This document shows positions 1-11,309 of a DNA stretch of 64,000 nucleotides, in pieces. The position numbers were made by a program, and so were the translations under genes. Positions within the stretch are counted from its first letter, which is position 1; each line of letters opens with the position of its first letter. The stretch comes from Rhizoclosmatium globosum. Lineage: Eukaryota; Chytridiomycota; Chytridiomycetes; Chytridiales; Chytriomycetaceae. Under the pieces are notes generated by a model that was not told the DNA's origin, did not search any database, and worked only from the letters and a program-made list of their open reading frames with translations. The stretch lies in the NCBI GenBank assembly GCA_002104985.1, contig MCGO01000008.1, positions 310,001 to 374,000 of the forward strand, in the 5' to 3' direction.

Positions 1-1207
1 CTGGCGAAGAGCGATGGTCTTACCCACGAACTTATTGATTATTTGATGGGTGAAAATGATGGAATCCCAAAAGTAGGCTCAACTCCGAACTTCTTCTCAA
101 TTCTCTAACTGTTCGTTACAGGAAGCTAAATATATTTTCAAACTATACATGTCTCTTGGAGCCTACAGAGATGCTGCTCGAACTGCTATCATTATTGCAA
201 GAGAAGAACAGATGTTGGGTAAGGCATTTTGGTTAAAATATATTCTCCAGCTCATCAATCAATGATTTAGGAAACTATCGTGCCGCTCATGATTTGCTTT
301 TGGACAACTTCAGACAACTTCGCAAATGCAAAGCCAAAGTGCCGGCCGATTTAGAAAGAATGCTTATGCTTTTACACAGCTACATTTTAGTCAAGGTAAA
401 GTCTTTTCTAGTTTTTTTGTCATTAACTTACCGTGGAATCGTAATAGACTTTAATTCGACTGAATCAACATGAGTTGGGAGCGCGTATGCTCATTCGTGT
501 GTCAAACAGCATATCCAAGTTCCCCACACATATTGTGCCCATTTTAACGTCGACAGTGATAGAATGCCACAGGGCTGATTTGAAAAAGGAAGCTTACGAT
601 TATGCAGCCATGTTAATGAGACCAGAATATAGAAACTTGGTTGACGCCAAGTACAAACGCAAAATCGAGCAAATTGTTCGACGTCCTGATAAAGAGGAGA
701 ATACCATAGCGGAGAAATTGACCCCATGTCCGTATTGCAAATATATGGTTCCAGAAACTTCGCTCGATTGTATTGAATGCAAAAATCATTTACCGTACTG
801 TATTTCATCGGTTCGTGTCTGTGTATGCTTCATATTTTGTATTTACGAAAGTGTAGGGAAAACATATGACGTTAGAGGATTGGGCTGTGTGTCCAACTTG
901 TGAATTCCCTTCCTTGCTCAAAGAATTCAAGATGGTTGTTGCTCAAACCAATGCATGTCCGATGTGCAACGTTGAGTTGAAAGTCGAAGAATTGAAATTG
1001 GCACCAAATGCAGAAGAGTTGTTACGAGGTGTTAAAGAAAGAGTTGACAACACCGTCCCAAAAGAAAAGACCGAAGGAGTCAAAGAATATACGACAGGAA
1101 CTGGAGCAGGAAAACCAGTTGGGCTTGTAGAAGATGTTCCATTTGGCGCTATGACAGGAGAGAAACAAGCTGCTGCCGCTGCTGCGCCTTCTGCATCGAG
1201 GGTCTGA
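1..1207 (+). CDS. IFT144: Intraflagellar transport protein IFT144 (WDR19), C-terminal part
   Basis: IFT144 is a subunit of the IFT-A complex, which drives retrograde transport in cilia and flagella. The gene enters from the left edge, so the WD-repeat N-terminus is missing. Five exons can be joined in frame: 1-72, 122-218, 271-395, 448-810 and 857-1207. The third and fourth encode the helical repeat region, including [16 protein letters not shown] and [10 protein letters not shown], which match the animal protein closely. The C-terminus carries two Cys-pair zinc-binding units: CPYC and CIEC in exon 4, then CPTC and CPMC in exon 5. The tail after the last CxxC pair is Ala/Lys-rich and not conserved. 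Identification rests on remembered family sequence and is strong. It implies a flagellated life stage. Confidence 0.93.
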
Positions 1208-1321
1208 CGATAACGAATAAAGAGGTTTTTGATTCTTCGAAGGGAGGGGACTGTCAGTTGCAATTTTCTGAAAAGCGTTCCCTTGTCCTCAGCCTTTGCC
1301 CACGTTTCCCTCACACCCGTA

Positions 1322-4119
1322 ATGAGCAGCGAAGGAGACGTGCTTCCAACCCCATTACATGCGGCCCCTCTTCCTATAAGAGTTAGCGGGGGTTTTCAGT
1401 GCTCCTATGTCTATACGTATCCAACTCCTCCAGGGGAAGGTGAAGGGGGCGAAGCTTCCGCATCGGAAACATGCCCGCGAATATTTGATTCCACTCATGC
1501 TTTCAAGGTTAGTTCTAAGTGCCCAGATCGGTGCTGCTCCATCACTAACCCGTCTATTTCATTCTGTTTCCCTCGAAACCCCTTGAAACCCTCAGCTGCA
1601 TTATTACCAAGAGCACGTTGGCGTCCGATGGCAACGATACCACCATCCAAATGCAACCATCTGCGAATACTGTGGAGTTGACTCTAAAAAGAATCTACCC
1701 AGGTAGGTTCTCTTTTTCACATCATTGAAGGAGAACGAATTGACACATTTACCATTACTTGCTTCCTTCTATTCAGGCATTTTATACTGCATCATGTCGA
1801 CCCTGCTCTCAGCGGCGTCAGGCAAATTGGGACACAACCTCGCCACATTCCGACCACAGATGATTCGAAGATCATAGACGTTCTCAACTTACTGCCTGCA
1901 TTTGCAGGCCCAAATCACCCTCAATGTGCTCATTGTGATGAAGCTGGAGAAAAGTGTGGAAAGTTTCGGCCCTGTTATGTGAGTGTTGCCCCAGGTATTC
2001 TGGGTTTAATGATTCTCAACGTTTTTATTCTTCGAAGCAATGTATTCGCAATGGCCATCCCGAAACATGTGATCCTGAATTTGTTGCAGAACAACCAAAG
2101 TATGAGCCTTTTGTTCACCAACGATTTCAAGTGACATCAGTCGAACCACCACCCCAGCCTTCTCAGCAACAAGGAGAACAGCTGCCTGTAACTCAAAATG
2201 TACTATCCCCAGTACCTTTTATTATGCCGAAGAAAGTGATACCCCAAGTTGAATCAAAGAAACCTGCCCAACTCAAAAAATACCTAAAGGCAGTCCCGAA
2301 TCTTCGCCCTTGTCCGCACACAAAACCGCATATCAAACACCAAAGACACGTTTGTCCTTGGGTTGATCCAAACCCCGAAAATTATACCATGAAATGTGAA
2401 GTATCGTTCGCACTTGGATACAAGCTCAAAGTCCACTATTATGCCGCACATCACGATGTTTATATCCAGAAATATCACCCCAATACCTTGAAATCTATTG
2501 AGCACGTAAATGGAACGGCGATAGTGAAGTGCCCAATTTGCCAGAAATCAATGAACCCAGAAATACTGAACGAGCATTGGATATTAGAGCATGTGGATCG
2601 CGCATTAAATGGATATGATTTGGATGGACGTAGATTACAAGATTTGTCAGAATCTCAGGAAGTGTATGATAAAGAGGACACAATGGTGCTTCGTGTGTTG
2701 GGTGGGTTGAGGTGGAAGAGAGAGGATGGCGATGATGGTGATGATTCCGATAGTGAAGACGAAATTGAAGATGTTCTGAATTGTGATCATGATGATGGTT
2801 GTGGCGGTATGTGTGGATGGTTTGGGGGCCGTAAAAAGAATGATGCAGCAACTGAAGCGTTTTTCACTCCGCCAAAGCCAGTGGAAGACTCAAATGCGCT
2901 TTCGATAGTTCCATCTGCCACGAAAATTGACACCAATGATTTCGATCTTGATTTACCGTCAATGTTAGATGAATTAGTCGGACGCGAGGTTGTTAACCCT
3001 GCTGCTCCTGTCGATGACCAAATTGCGATGGAATTAGATGATATTTTGAAAGGATTGGACAGTTCAGCTGAAACATCTACAACCGTATCTGATCATAATC
3101 TTAATATCACACCACCATCTGGATCAACAAGTGCTTCTCAAAAAGGATCACCAGTTGTAGTTCCAGACTCATTGCCACCGAGCCCAGTAGTTCAGCCACC
3201 TGTGTTGTCTGACACCACAATCAGCATAAAACGAAAGCGAGTCGACGATATGAATGAAAGTCCACATCAAATGCTGCTGATTTCTGCCAACAACAATTCC
3301 TCAAATAATCCGTCAATAATTGCCATGGCCAGCGAAGCAGCCTCCATACCTCAACCCACGTCAGCAGCCGCGGAAACTCGTTCCTCTCTTCGACGAGGAT
3401 CAAAATCCCTAAAGGTGACACCTCCAAGCACAAATGAGAAAGAAAGAGTTTCAGCTGACACGTCTCGTCAAAAGATGAACGATCCTGAAAGTCCCCACCA
3501 ATCTGCAACGGTTTCACCTCAGTTGGAAATCCCAGTCGACCGAGCTATCATGAATCAAAATACTCTACCTACGACCAAGTTGAAACTGTTGGTCCCGGAA
3601 GATGAATCCTCACTGCCATCCGCAAATATCCCAATCCCCCTTCAACCTCCCATTTATGATATACCCGCCGCCAATGAGTCAATAAGTCTACAGCATCCAA
3701 TGGCTTCAAATATTACATTAAATCATCAGAACACGAATGGACAACCGATCATAACCGAACCCCGACACTCTGCCAGTACCCTGCTTGAATGTTTACCGTG
3801 TGGTAGAACTTTCAAGAGGAAAGCAGATTATACTCGTCATATGAACAACCATTCCACTGACCCAAAGCCCGAAGGGCAGAGACAAAATGAACCGGGCTTC
3901 AGATGTGACCAATGTGGGGCCAAGTTTGTTCGCAAAGATGGCTTATTGCGGCACCAACGAAATGTGTGCAAGATAGTAGGAACGATGCTAGAGGTCCAAA
4001 TACCCGCCTCAATGGAAATGTCTCCAATGACGGCTCCGACTGCACGGGGAATATCTGGCTCTTCTTCAACTTCGTCGTTAACATCTCTGGCTCATTCGGC
4101 AGCTGCATCAGACACATAA
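1322..4119 (+). CDS. Zinc-finger regulator with Zn2Cys6 cluster and C2H2 fingers
   Basis: Likely nuclear DNA-binding protein. Four exons join in frame: 1322-1507, 1596-1702, 1777-1978 and 2038-4119, giving about 860 residues. Exons 2-3 hold a C2H2-like unit (ICEYCG followed by HFILHH). The exon 3/4 junction then builds a perfect fungal binuclear-cluster pattern, C-x2-C-x6-C-x5-C-x2-C-x8-C, running from CAHC to PETC. Further CxxC/HxxxH-type units follow at about 2340-2600 (for example KCPICQKS with HWILEH). An acidic stretch lies near 2710-2790, and a long Ser/Pro/Gln-rich low-complexity region comes next. Two classical C2H2 fingers sit at the C-terminus (CGRTFKRKADYTRHMNNH; CDQCGAKFVRKDGLLRHQ). 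The splice at 1979-2037 is needed for the Zn2Cys6 pattern. The target genes cannot be inferred. Confidence 0.85.
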
Positions 4120-4224
4120 ATGTTGATTTTTTCCCTATATTCAATAAACTTGTAAATTGCAAATTCGAAATCCTGATTTGATGGTGAGTCAAAAATGATT
4201 CATTTCATCAAAAACTCTTCCAGA

Positions 4225-5288
4225 ATGAAACGACCACGAGCAGACTCAATCGAAGCAGAACAGCCGTTTCCTGTTGTTCAGCTTGCCAAACTGTCAGAAC
4301 TCTCTGAACAGCATTTCAAGCAGAGGTTGGAGGCTATCAAAGCAAAGGTAAGGCTGTATATCTCAACAATTTGTAATCAGCCTTAACAATACTCTCCATT
4401 TTAGAAAGCCTTTATTTGCGATATGGATGGAGTTATATATCACGGTATTTCAGCTTCTCAAGTGTAATAGTATCTGACTTTTCATTGCAGGAAACACTTT
4501 GCTTCCAGGAGTGAAAGAGTTCGTTGAATGGATGAAGGCCGAGAAAAAGCAGTTCTTATTCTTGGTGAGGGCTCTGCTTCAGCCTCTTAAAACTGATTCC
4601 ATTTCAGACAAACAACAGTGCCCCAACACCACAAGAACTTTCAGAAAAGCTTCACAGACTAGGATTAGATATTTCTGCAAATCATTTCTACACCTCTGCT
4701 TTATCCACAGCCAAGTTCCTCAAATCGCAGAAACCACACGGCGGAAGCTGTTACGTTATCGGAGAACCAGGACTCACTTACGCACTCTATGAGCACGGAT
4801 TCACAATGTCAAGTGAAAACCCAGATTACGTTGTAATCGGTGAAGGAAACTCCCACAATTACGAAAAGTTGACCAAAGCCTTAAACCTGATTGCAAAAGG
4901 CGCTAAGCTTATTGGAACGAATCCAGACACGAATGGTGTGACCGACGATGGTATGGTTCTCGGAACTGGAACGTTCCTTGCGGCACTTGAACTGGCTTCT
5001 GGAAAGAAATCATTCTCATGTGGAAAGCCTAGTTCACTAATGATGTCTTATGCGTTGAAGCAATTGCAAGGTCTTTCAAAAGAGGATGTGTGCATTATCG
5101 GCGATCGAATGGACACGGATATTCTTGCTGGGGTGTACGCGGATATTGACCCTGTGCTGGTGATGAGTGGAGTTACTACGCTTGACAACCTTTTCGTGGA
5201 TGCGTACCGCCCATATATCGTTTTGAATGGAGTTGGAGAGATTTCTGGAGGGGTTGTGGAAACCCAACCAATCAAAAAGAAGCAGTAA
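4225..5288 (+). CDS. HAD-superfamily IIA phosphatase (PNPase/NagD-like)
   Basis: Cytosolic phosphatase of the p-nitrophenylphosphatase / pyridoxal-phosphatase / phosphoglycolate-phosphatase group. Exons are 4225-4347, 4405-4444, 4491-4564 and 4608-5288. The nucleophile motif DMDGV is completed in exon 2 (FICDMDGVIYHG). Motif II TNNSAP opens exon 4. The C2-type cap follows, with YVVIGEG and IGTNPDTNGV. The Mg-binding motif IV is present as IIGDRMDTDILAG near residue 250. Length (about 305 residues) is normal for the family. An alternative in-frame ATG lies 30 bases upstream at 4195, but the start at 4225 was preferred. The exact substrate cannot be told from the sequence. Confidence 0.9.
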
Positions 5289-5405
5289 ATCCTGCCTGAA
5301 ATAACAGACGTTTCCCTCCAACTTTATATACACAAAAACGAGAGAAAACTTCTGACACAGGAAATCCAAAAGCCAAAAAAAAATAATAGTGTGAATGCCT
5401 TGCCC

Positions 5406-6046
5406 CTAATAATGATCGGTCTCTGCAAAATCCACACAAAATCCACGAGCGTGCAGAATCTTTCCAGTAACCAAATCCATTTGCTTTCTCGCCTCGGCCT
5501 CCTTTTTCACAATCGCGTTGATTTCAGCTGAAGGGACTTCGCGTAACGACCTTAAGTGCATAGCTTCTCGTTCTTCGTCCTGTACAAAACATAGAGATGT
5601 TGGTTATAGGGAATGGATGACGAGGATGTAATCGTTGAAAAGACGCACCAGTTCACCCAACAAGACGACGTTCTCTCCACGCACAACAAACATGCCTCTG
5701 TACTCTTCTCCGTATGTGTCATTGTGGTACATTCGTTCCATAGTGTCTTGAAGTACGAGGTTTGCTGTGTGGTGTCAAAAGTTAGAACCACCCAACAAGG
5801 CAGCCTGATATGACAGCTCACCAAACTGGTCATATGACCGCAGATACCCAATCAACTTTCGTCCATCTCTGAGAATTACAAGTAGTTTCTCTGGGTTGTC
5901 AGGGCATAAGTTAGTTCGATGTGAGTGGATGCTAACAAGCTTACTATCGACACAGTCGACCAAACTGGCAGCACCTTATGTTGCATTTGATATTAGCATG
6001 GACTGGGTATTGGTGCCAGAGGCTTACCTGGTAAGAAAGAGTCCAT
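5406..6046 (-). CDS. LSM1: LSM1, U6-like Sm protein of the mRNA decay complex
   Basis: Lsm1 is the subunit that defines the cytoplasmic Lsm1-7 ring, which binds oligoadenylated mRNA and promotes decapping. Five exons join in frame on the minus strand: 6028-6046, 5945-5974, 5822-5890, 5649-5764 and 5406-5579. The first two are tiny (19 and 30 bases). The product begins MDSFLPGAASLVDCVDKK, then the Sm1 motif LLVILRDGRKLIGYLRSYDQF. The Sm2 part contains MFVVRGENVVLLGE. The C-terminal tail (REAMHLRSLREVP onward) is the Lsm1-specific extension. All four introns are needed for a continuous match, so the model is well constrained. Its start lies about 120 bases from the end of the zinc transporter gene on the same strand. 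Confidence 0.9.
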
Positions 6047-6167
6047 TTGACTGTTTTTTGAGGATAGAAAAAAGACAATAAACGAAATAGATTCCCCAAT
6101 AAATGTATTATAAAAGTATATCAAATTCAGCCGCAGGAAACGCCTACAGTTAAGGATTCCACTTTCT

Positions 6168-7925
6168 TTACAAAATCTCTAAATCGCAGTGCTTCACTTC
6201 GGGAGCCTTTGCCTGTACATCAAAATAAAAACCAATTAATACTAGACAACTCCATTAAGCAAGTTAAATACACACCTTCAATTCTAATTCAATGCGATCC
6301 ACCTCAGCTCCCAACTTAGTTACAACCTTTCCACCCTGTTCCAAAAGCCACTGTCGAAACTCTTCTTCGTCTTTGAATTCCTTGACTTTTTGAAACTCGT
6401 CCTTCAGCCCATTATTGGGATAGGCACTCGCGATGTACCGCCGTGTTACTTCATCTCCATCAAACAAGACTTCAGCTTTGAACCGAACCCAATCACTTCC
6501 AATTTGAGTTGTTTTAACGTCATGCAAGGATCTTGAGGAAATGAATATAGGTAAGGTGGAAGTTCTATGTTGCAAATGAAGGTTGAGGGACTTACCGAAC
6601 AACAGGATCATTCTCCAGAATTGCAACAATATAGTCTTTCCGCTCTGAGTCCATACTTCGTTCCACAAGACTGGCAATATTTCTGCGGACGAGGAAGATA
6701 CTGACGCTGGCAAGAAGCATTCCAATCAAAATGGAACCGATGGAATCCAGGAAAGGTAGGGAAAGATATTTCGCAAGACTCAAAGATGTAGATGCAATCA
6801 TGATTCCCATGATGGAGGAGCAGTCTTCCAGAAAGATTTGGACAGAGGTTGGGTCAGAACCACGTCGCACTAAATTGGTAATATTCCATCAGAACGTGCA
6901 TATTCAATCAAGACAATGAAAATAATTGCATACAATATTCTGAGAAAGACATTCGCGAAGCAGCGGCACTACGTGAGATTTGGCGGAATGCATACCATAA
7001 GGTCACTTACAAATAGATGAGCATCACCAATTATTTCAACTTAGAGTACAATACCTGCTTCAAAACAAAGAGAGCCAGCGAGAACCCAGTATCCAACAGT
7101 TGCATCACCAATTGTGTGTGGATTCAAGAGACCTGAAATACCATGATACATGGAGACACCTCCACCCAGGAAAAAGATTCCGACTCCAGACACGAGAGCC
7201 CATGCCGTTCGTTCTGATGAGAATCCGTATGGGTGGTTGGCATCAGGTTCTTTGAGCGAACGTCGAATACCAATCCTGTTGGATGTCCGATGTGAGCAAG
7301 ATTGCGTATAAATATCGCGATGAAGGAAGATCAAGTTACATGAGGAGCATTTCGTTGAGTAAGTCAGCTAAAGAATGAAGGGCTCTGTAAAAGAGAGAAG
7401 GACAGGTGTCAGATTTCAGCCAGGTCGTTCAGAAAGATGTCCCTTACTCTGCAAACATTGACGCAGAGCCTGATATGATTGCAGCATATAGTTTAGCAGA
7501 GAACATGATGCCGTTGCTGTATATTTTGTTTAAGCAGTTTGAAGAAGGCAGGCACGACCGCACCTTGTCATGGCCAGCAGAACAACCTTGTGGCTTCCCT
7601 CGAGGTCCTTTGTCTTTTCCTGATTGAAGCTTTCCTGCTGGCTCTCTCGCTTGAGCTGTTTGAGGCGACTCCGCCACTTTCCTTCGTAGTCCAGTTCTTC
7701 ACCGAGCGAAAAGAAGCGCGGCCGCCGCGTCCGAGGCAACGACCCGCGTCGGTCGTCCGGAAGCGGACGCCCGGACTTGGCTGATTCGAGTATCGCTGGT
7801 GACGTTGTTGTTGTTGCGAGCCGTGTCAGGGCTCCACCTGGTGTCGACGTTGACCCACGAGACGAAGAAGAAGAAGAACCAGGAACACTCGACGAAAGGC
7901 GTGCGTGAAGCCGCACTCGGATCAT
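6168..7925 (-). CDS. SLC30A9: Mitochondrial zinc transporter, SLC30A9 (ZnT9) family
   Basis: Cation-diffusion-facilitator of the SLC30A9 group, which exports zinc from mitochondria in animals. Several introns interrupt it. The chosen start (7925) gives an Arg/Ser-rich leader of mitochondrial type (MIRVRLHARLSSSVPG); another in-frame ATG lies at 7976. Visible family blocks in order are SHKVVLLAM, SGSASMFAE, HSLADLLNEMLLM with the metal-site His and Asp, DANHPYGF, SGVGIFFLGGGVSMYHGI, VLAGSLCFEAG, FLEDCSSIMGIMIAS and the C-terminal LGAEVDRIELELK. A last exon around 6168-6215 ends with VKHCDLEIL. The order and wording match ZnT9 rather than vacuolar or Golgi ZnTs. Mitochondrial location is inferred from the leader and the family. 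Confidence 0.9.
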
Positions 7926-8001
7926 GCGCGCCCCAAGCGATGGGCCCATGCGCCAGGCCCAGTTCGGGGAAAACATTTTATTGCCACCATTTCCTTGCCA
8001 C

Positions 8002-9487
8002 TTACTCCTCTACATCCATCACACATATTCGGCTTCTTAGTCTACTTGTCCGCAATGCATCAATCAACTTCTTGGCTAGCACAGTATTGCCAGCCCGAGT
8101 CGCCCATCGCACAAGAGAATTCTCTTCATCAAGTTGTCGATCGTTGGAATCAATACCTTCCCGCTCATCTGCTGCTCGACTTGCAATTGCAACATCTGCT
8201 CCATACTCGAGTAGAACGTCTACAATTTCTTCATGGCCCATTTGCACAGCGTGTCGCAAAGCAAATCCTCCCATTGCATCCACCACGGCCCCCACTTTGC
8301 AAAGAAACGATACAGTTTCAAAATGTCCTCTCGCTACAGACCATCTGAGGGCATATTCCTCTTGAGCATGAATATCCATCAACCCTTTTGAAACATAGAG
8401 CTTCACAATCTCCGTGTGCCCGTACTCTGCAGCCCATAATCCTGCTATTCCGTTTCGAATAGTTGCATCAGCACCATGAGTCAATAACAGTTTTACAGCG
8501 TCCAAGCAACCCGTTCGAGAACTCCAAGCCAACGGCGATCCATCACATACATTCACGTCAGACAGCGGATGATTTAGGAGAATCGAGAGAGTTCCCAAAC
8601 TACCTGGATGTTTCGCTGATAAAATCAGTGCTGTTGTCATTCCTTCAGGAGTCACCAAGTTCCAACTGTTTCCAGCCCCACTGCTTCCAGCCCCACTGCT
8701 TGAACCAGATGAATTCTCTGCATCATGAATTGCCGTAATCGTGTTCGCAATGGACTGGTATACATTTTCTGCTTTCTCCACAGTACTTGACGCTCCACCC
8801 GTTCCGGGAACTCGTAAATAAACGCCTCTATATAACAGCCACAGAACCATTTCCGTCCGATCAAACATTGCAGATTGAACCAACGCGCTATCCGCAGCCA
8901 CATGAAATTCAGGCGATAACTTGAAGTTGGATTCCCCAGCAAGTCGATCCAAATCTTGGGTACCGCCCCAGCCAGCCAACACTACACCTTCCCGCACCAA
9001 GTCTAGGCCGCAACTTTCGTCCAGACTGTGTTTGAATGGTGTTGGGAACAAACAGCGCCACAGGCCAAACCACTGGTTTGAAACAGCCATCTCACTTGCA
9101 AGCTCCACAAACACTGGTGTAGCACACCGAAGTTGAAGCACAGATATGACATCGCCTTCTTTGGTTCTTTTGTCGGAAAGAAAGGCAGCCCAACGTTCTT
9201 CGTTTGGCCCAATTTGGAATGGAGTAACTGGGACAGGTGGCAGCTCTTGAATCGGAGAGAGTGGAAGGATGTTATGCCACGTAAGGAGGAGGCGGGTATG
9301 CGTTGGAGTTGTGTTTCTGTCAAGTGATGTTTGATTGTTGGGTATGGATGTGTGTTGGGGGTTTTACATACGCCAAACGATGTAGTTCTGAGCAAGTACT
9401 GCCAAGACTGAATCCTGCATATACCAATAAGATCTCTTTTATCTCAATTGGCAGGTTGAGAATCGATATCGCGTCACTGCGAGACAT
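8002..9487 (-). CDS. F-box-like / ankyrin-repeat protein
   Basis: Two exons: 9372-9487 and 8002-9316, with a GTATGT donor. The N-terminus (ILNLPIEIKEILLVYAGFS) resembles a degenerate F-box helix. The second half has ankyrin-like helix pairs, for example LDAVKLLLTHGADATIRNG, HTEIVKLYVSKG and HEEIVDVLLEYGADVAIAS. A Ser/Gly-rich spacer (SSGSSSGAGSSGAG) interrupts the middle. F-box proteins usually recruit targets to SCF ubiquitin ligases, and the ankyrin repeats would be the target-binding part. That role is inferred from architecture only. Two other genes in this window (14417-15397 and 17744-18640) have a comparable plan. The start is the first ATG of the open frame. Confidence 0.75.
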
Positions 9488-9651
9488 AGGGGGGCACTGA
9501 TTTTTGACCAAGTTCCAGAACGAATCGAAAAGAAGCTTGTATCTTTAACATACAAAAATCTTAAATAAAGCAAATACAGAGATAAGTCGAATGTGTTCCA
9601 TTGTCCCCAAAGCCTGTGCCGAAAAGAGAAACAAGCTCCAAAAATTGCGTC

Positions 9652-11186
9652 ATGTCTGCAACGATCTTGCCACAACTCACCGGCCCTTTGAAGGCATGGA
9701 AATTCAATCCAACTGATGAGGTGTGCTGTTCATGCATTCGCGTTGTAGTACTATCACTTGGGACTTATGACATACAACAGGATCAAAGAGAGCTTCACAA
9801 GTTTGAACCAAACCAGGAAGTGTCAATCAAAGAGCTTGCGGAACTTGGTGTCCTCTACTGGAACATTGAAGTAACTGATGACGAGAAGCACATGGAGACT
9901 GTGGAAACCATCTGTCGTGAGAGACAGTACAAGAACCGAGATGTTGTAAGTCCACCCTTGAACACTCAAAAAAACAACGTTCTGAGCTCTATTCGTAGAT
10001 CAATATTAAGAGAGATACTCTGCCTAACTATGACCAGAAGATTAAAACCTTCTTTGAGGAGCATATACATGAAGATGAAGAGATTCGTTTCATTCTGGAC
10101 GGAAGTGGATACTTTGATGTTCGTGACAAGAATGACGAGTGGATTCGTGTTGCTGCCAAAAAGAGCGATATGATCATTCTGGTGAGTCCGCCTTGGGTGG
10201 CGGCTACAAGCTGGTTTATACACAAAACTCAAATTATGTAACAGCCCGCAGGAATGTACCATCGCTTCACTCTTGACACCAACAACTACATTAAGGCTAT
10301 GAGATTGTTTAAAGAAGATCCACAATGGACCCCATTGAACCGGGACGTTGAAACCACTGATACAAACAAGTTCCGTCGTGACTATTTGAGAGAATTCCAT
10401 GGAGTTATTATTCCAAGCATTCCATCTCAACTTACTGGCCCGTTGCAGGCTTGGAAGTTTAACCCAACTCAAGAGGTATTGCACACCTTTACTTAAATAA
10501 AGTTCATACAATGCTAACTAATTCCTCTTATTATTAGGACCAAAGAGAACTCCACAAGTTCGATCCAAATCAAGAAGTGTCTATCCAGGAGCTTGCGGCG
10601 CTTGGAGTACTTTACTGGAATATTCCAGTGACAGATGACGAGAAGCACATGGAATCTGTGGAGACTATTTGCCAAGAAAGACAGTACAAAAACAGAGATG
10701 TTGTGAGTGCACATGATTTCATGGGTACCTTACTTGTGGAGTCAACTAATTCCGCATCACCAGATCAACATCAAACGAGACACGCTACCAAACTACGATC
10801 AGAAAATCAAGACCTTCTTTGAGGAACACATTCACGAGGACGAGGAAATTCGCTTCATTTTAGATGGAAGTGGATACTTTGACGTCCGGAACAAGGACGA
10901 CGAATGGATTCGTGTTGCAGCCAAGAAGAGCGACATGATTATTCTTCCAGCCGGAATGTACCACCGTTTCACACTTGACACCAACAACTACATTAAGGCC
11001 ATGAGATTGTTTAAAGAGGACCCACAATGGACACCGTTGAATCGGGAGGTCGAAACTACCGACACGAATAAGTTCCGTCTTGATTACTTGAAAGAATTCC
11101 ACGGAATTACTGTCAACTTGAAGAAGAGACCTTCTGATTCGAATGATGCGGAGGAGATTTCAACAAAGATCGCAAAAGGCGCATAA
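9652..11186 (+). CDS. ADI1: Tandem double-domain acireductone dioxygenase (ARD/ADI1)
   Basis: Acireductone dioxygenase oxidises 1,2-dihydroxy-3-keto-5-methylthiopentene in the methionine salvage pathway. This gene encodes two complete copies head to tail in one reading frame. Exons are 9652-9720, 9781-9945, 9999-10181, 10245-10475, 10538-10702 and 10764-11186. Copy 1 starts [18 protein letters not shown]. Copy 2 begins within exon 4 as [19 protein letters not shown], directly after YLREFHG, with no stop, ATG or linker between. Both copies keep the metal ligands H-x-H-x4-E (EEHIHEDEE) and the later His (PAGMYHRF). Matching exons are the same length (165 bases each). Copy 2 lacks the intron that copy 1 has before PAGMYHRF. 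Only copy 2 keeps the Lys/Ser-rich C-terminal tail. The usual family length is about 180 residues; this protein is about twice that. Confidence 0.9.
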
Positions 11187-11309
11187 TTCTCAAAATAAAA
11201 ACAACTCTAGTACCTTTATCCAATTTATATCGGTGTTGTGTTTAATAGCGGTTTAGTTAATACTTTTGAGTTGATATGATAGTGAAATTGTCAAGAAACG
11301 TCCTCACAA

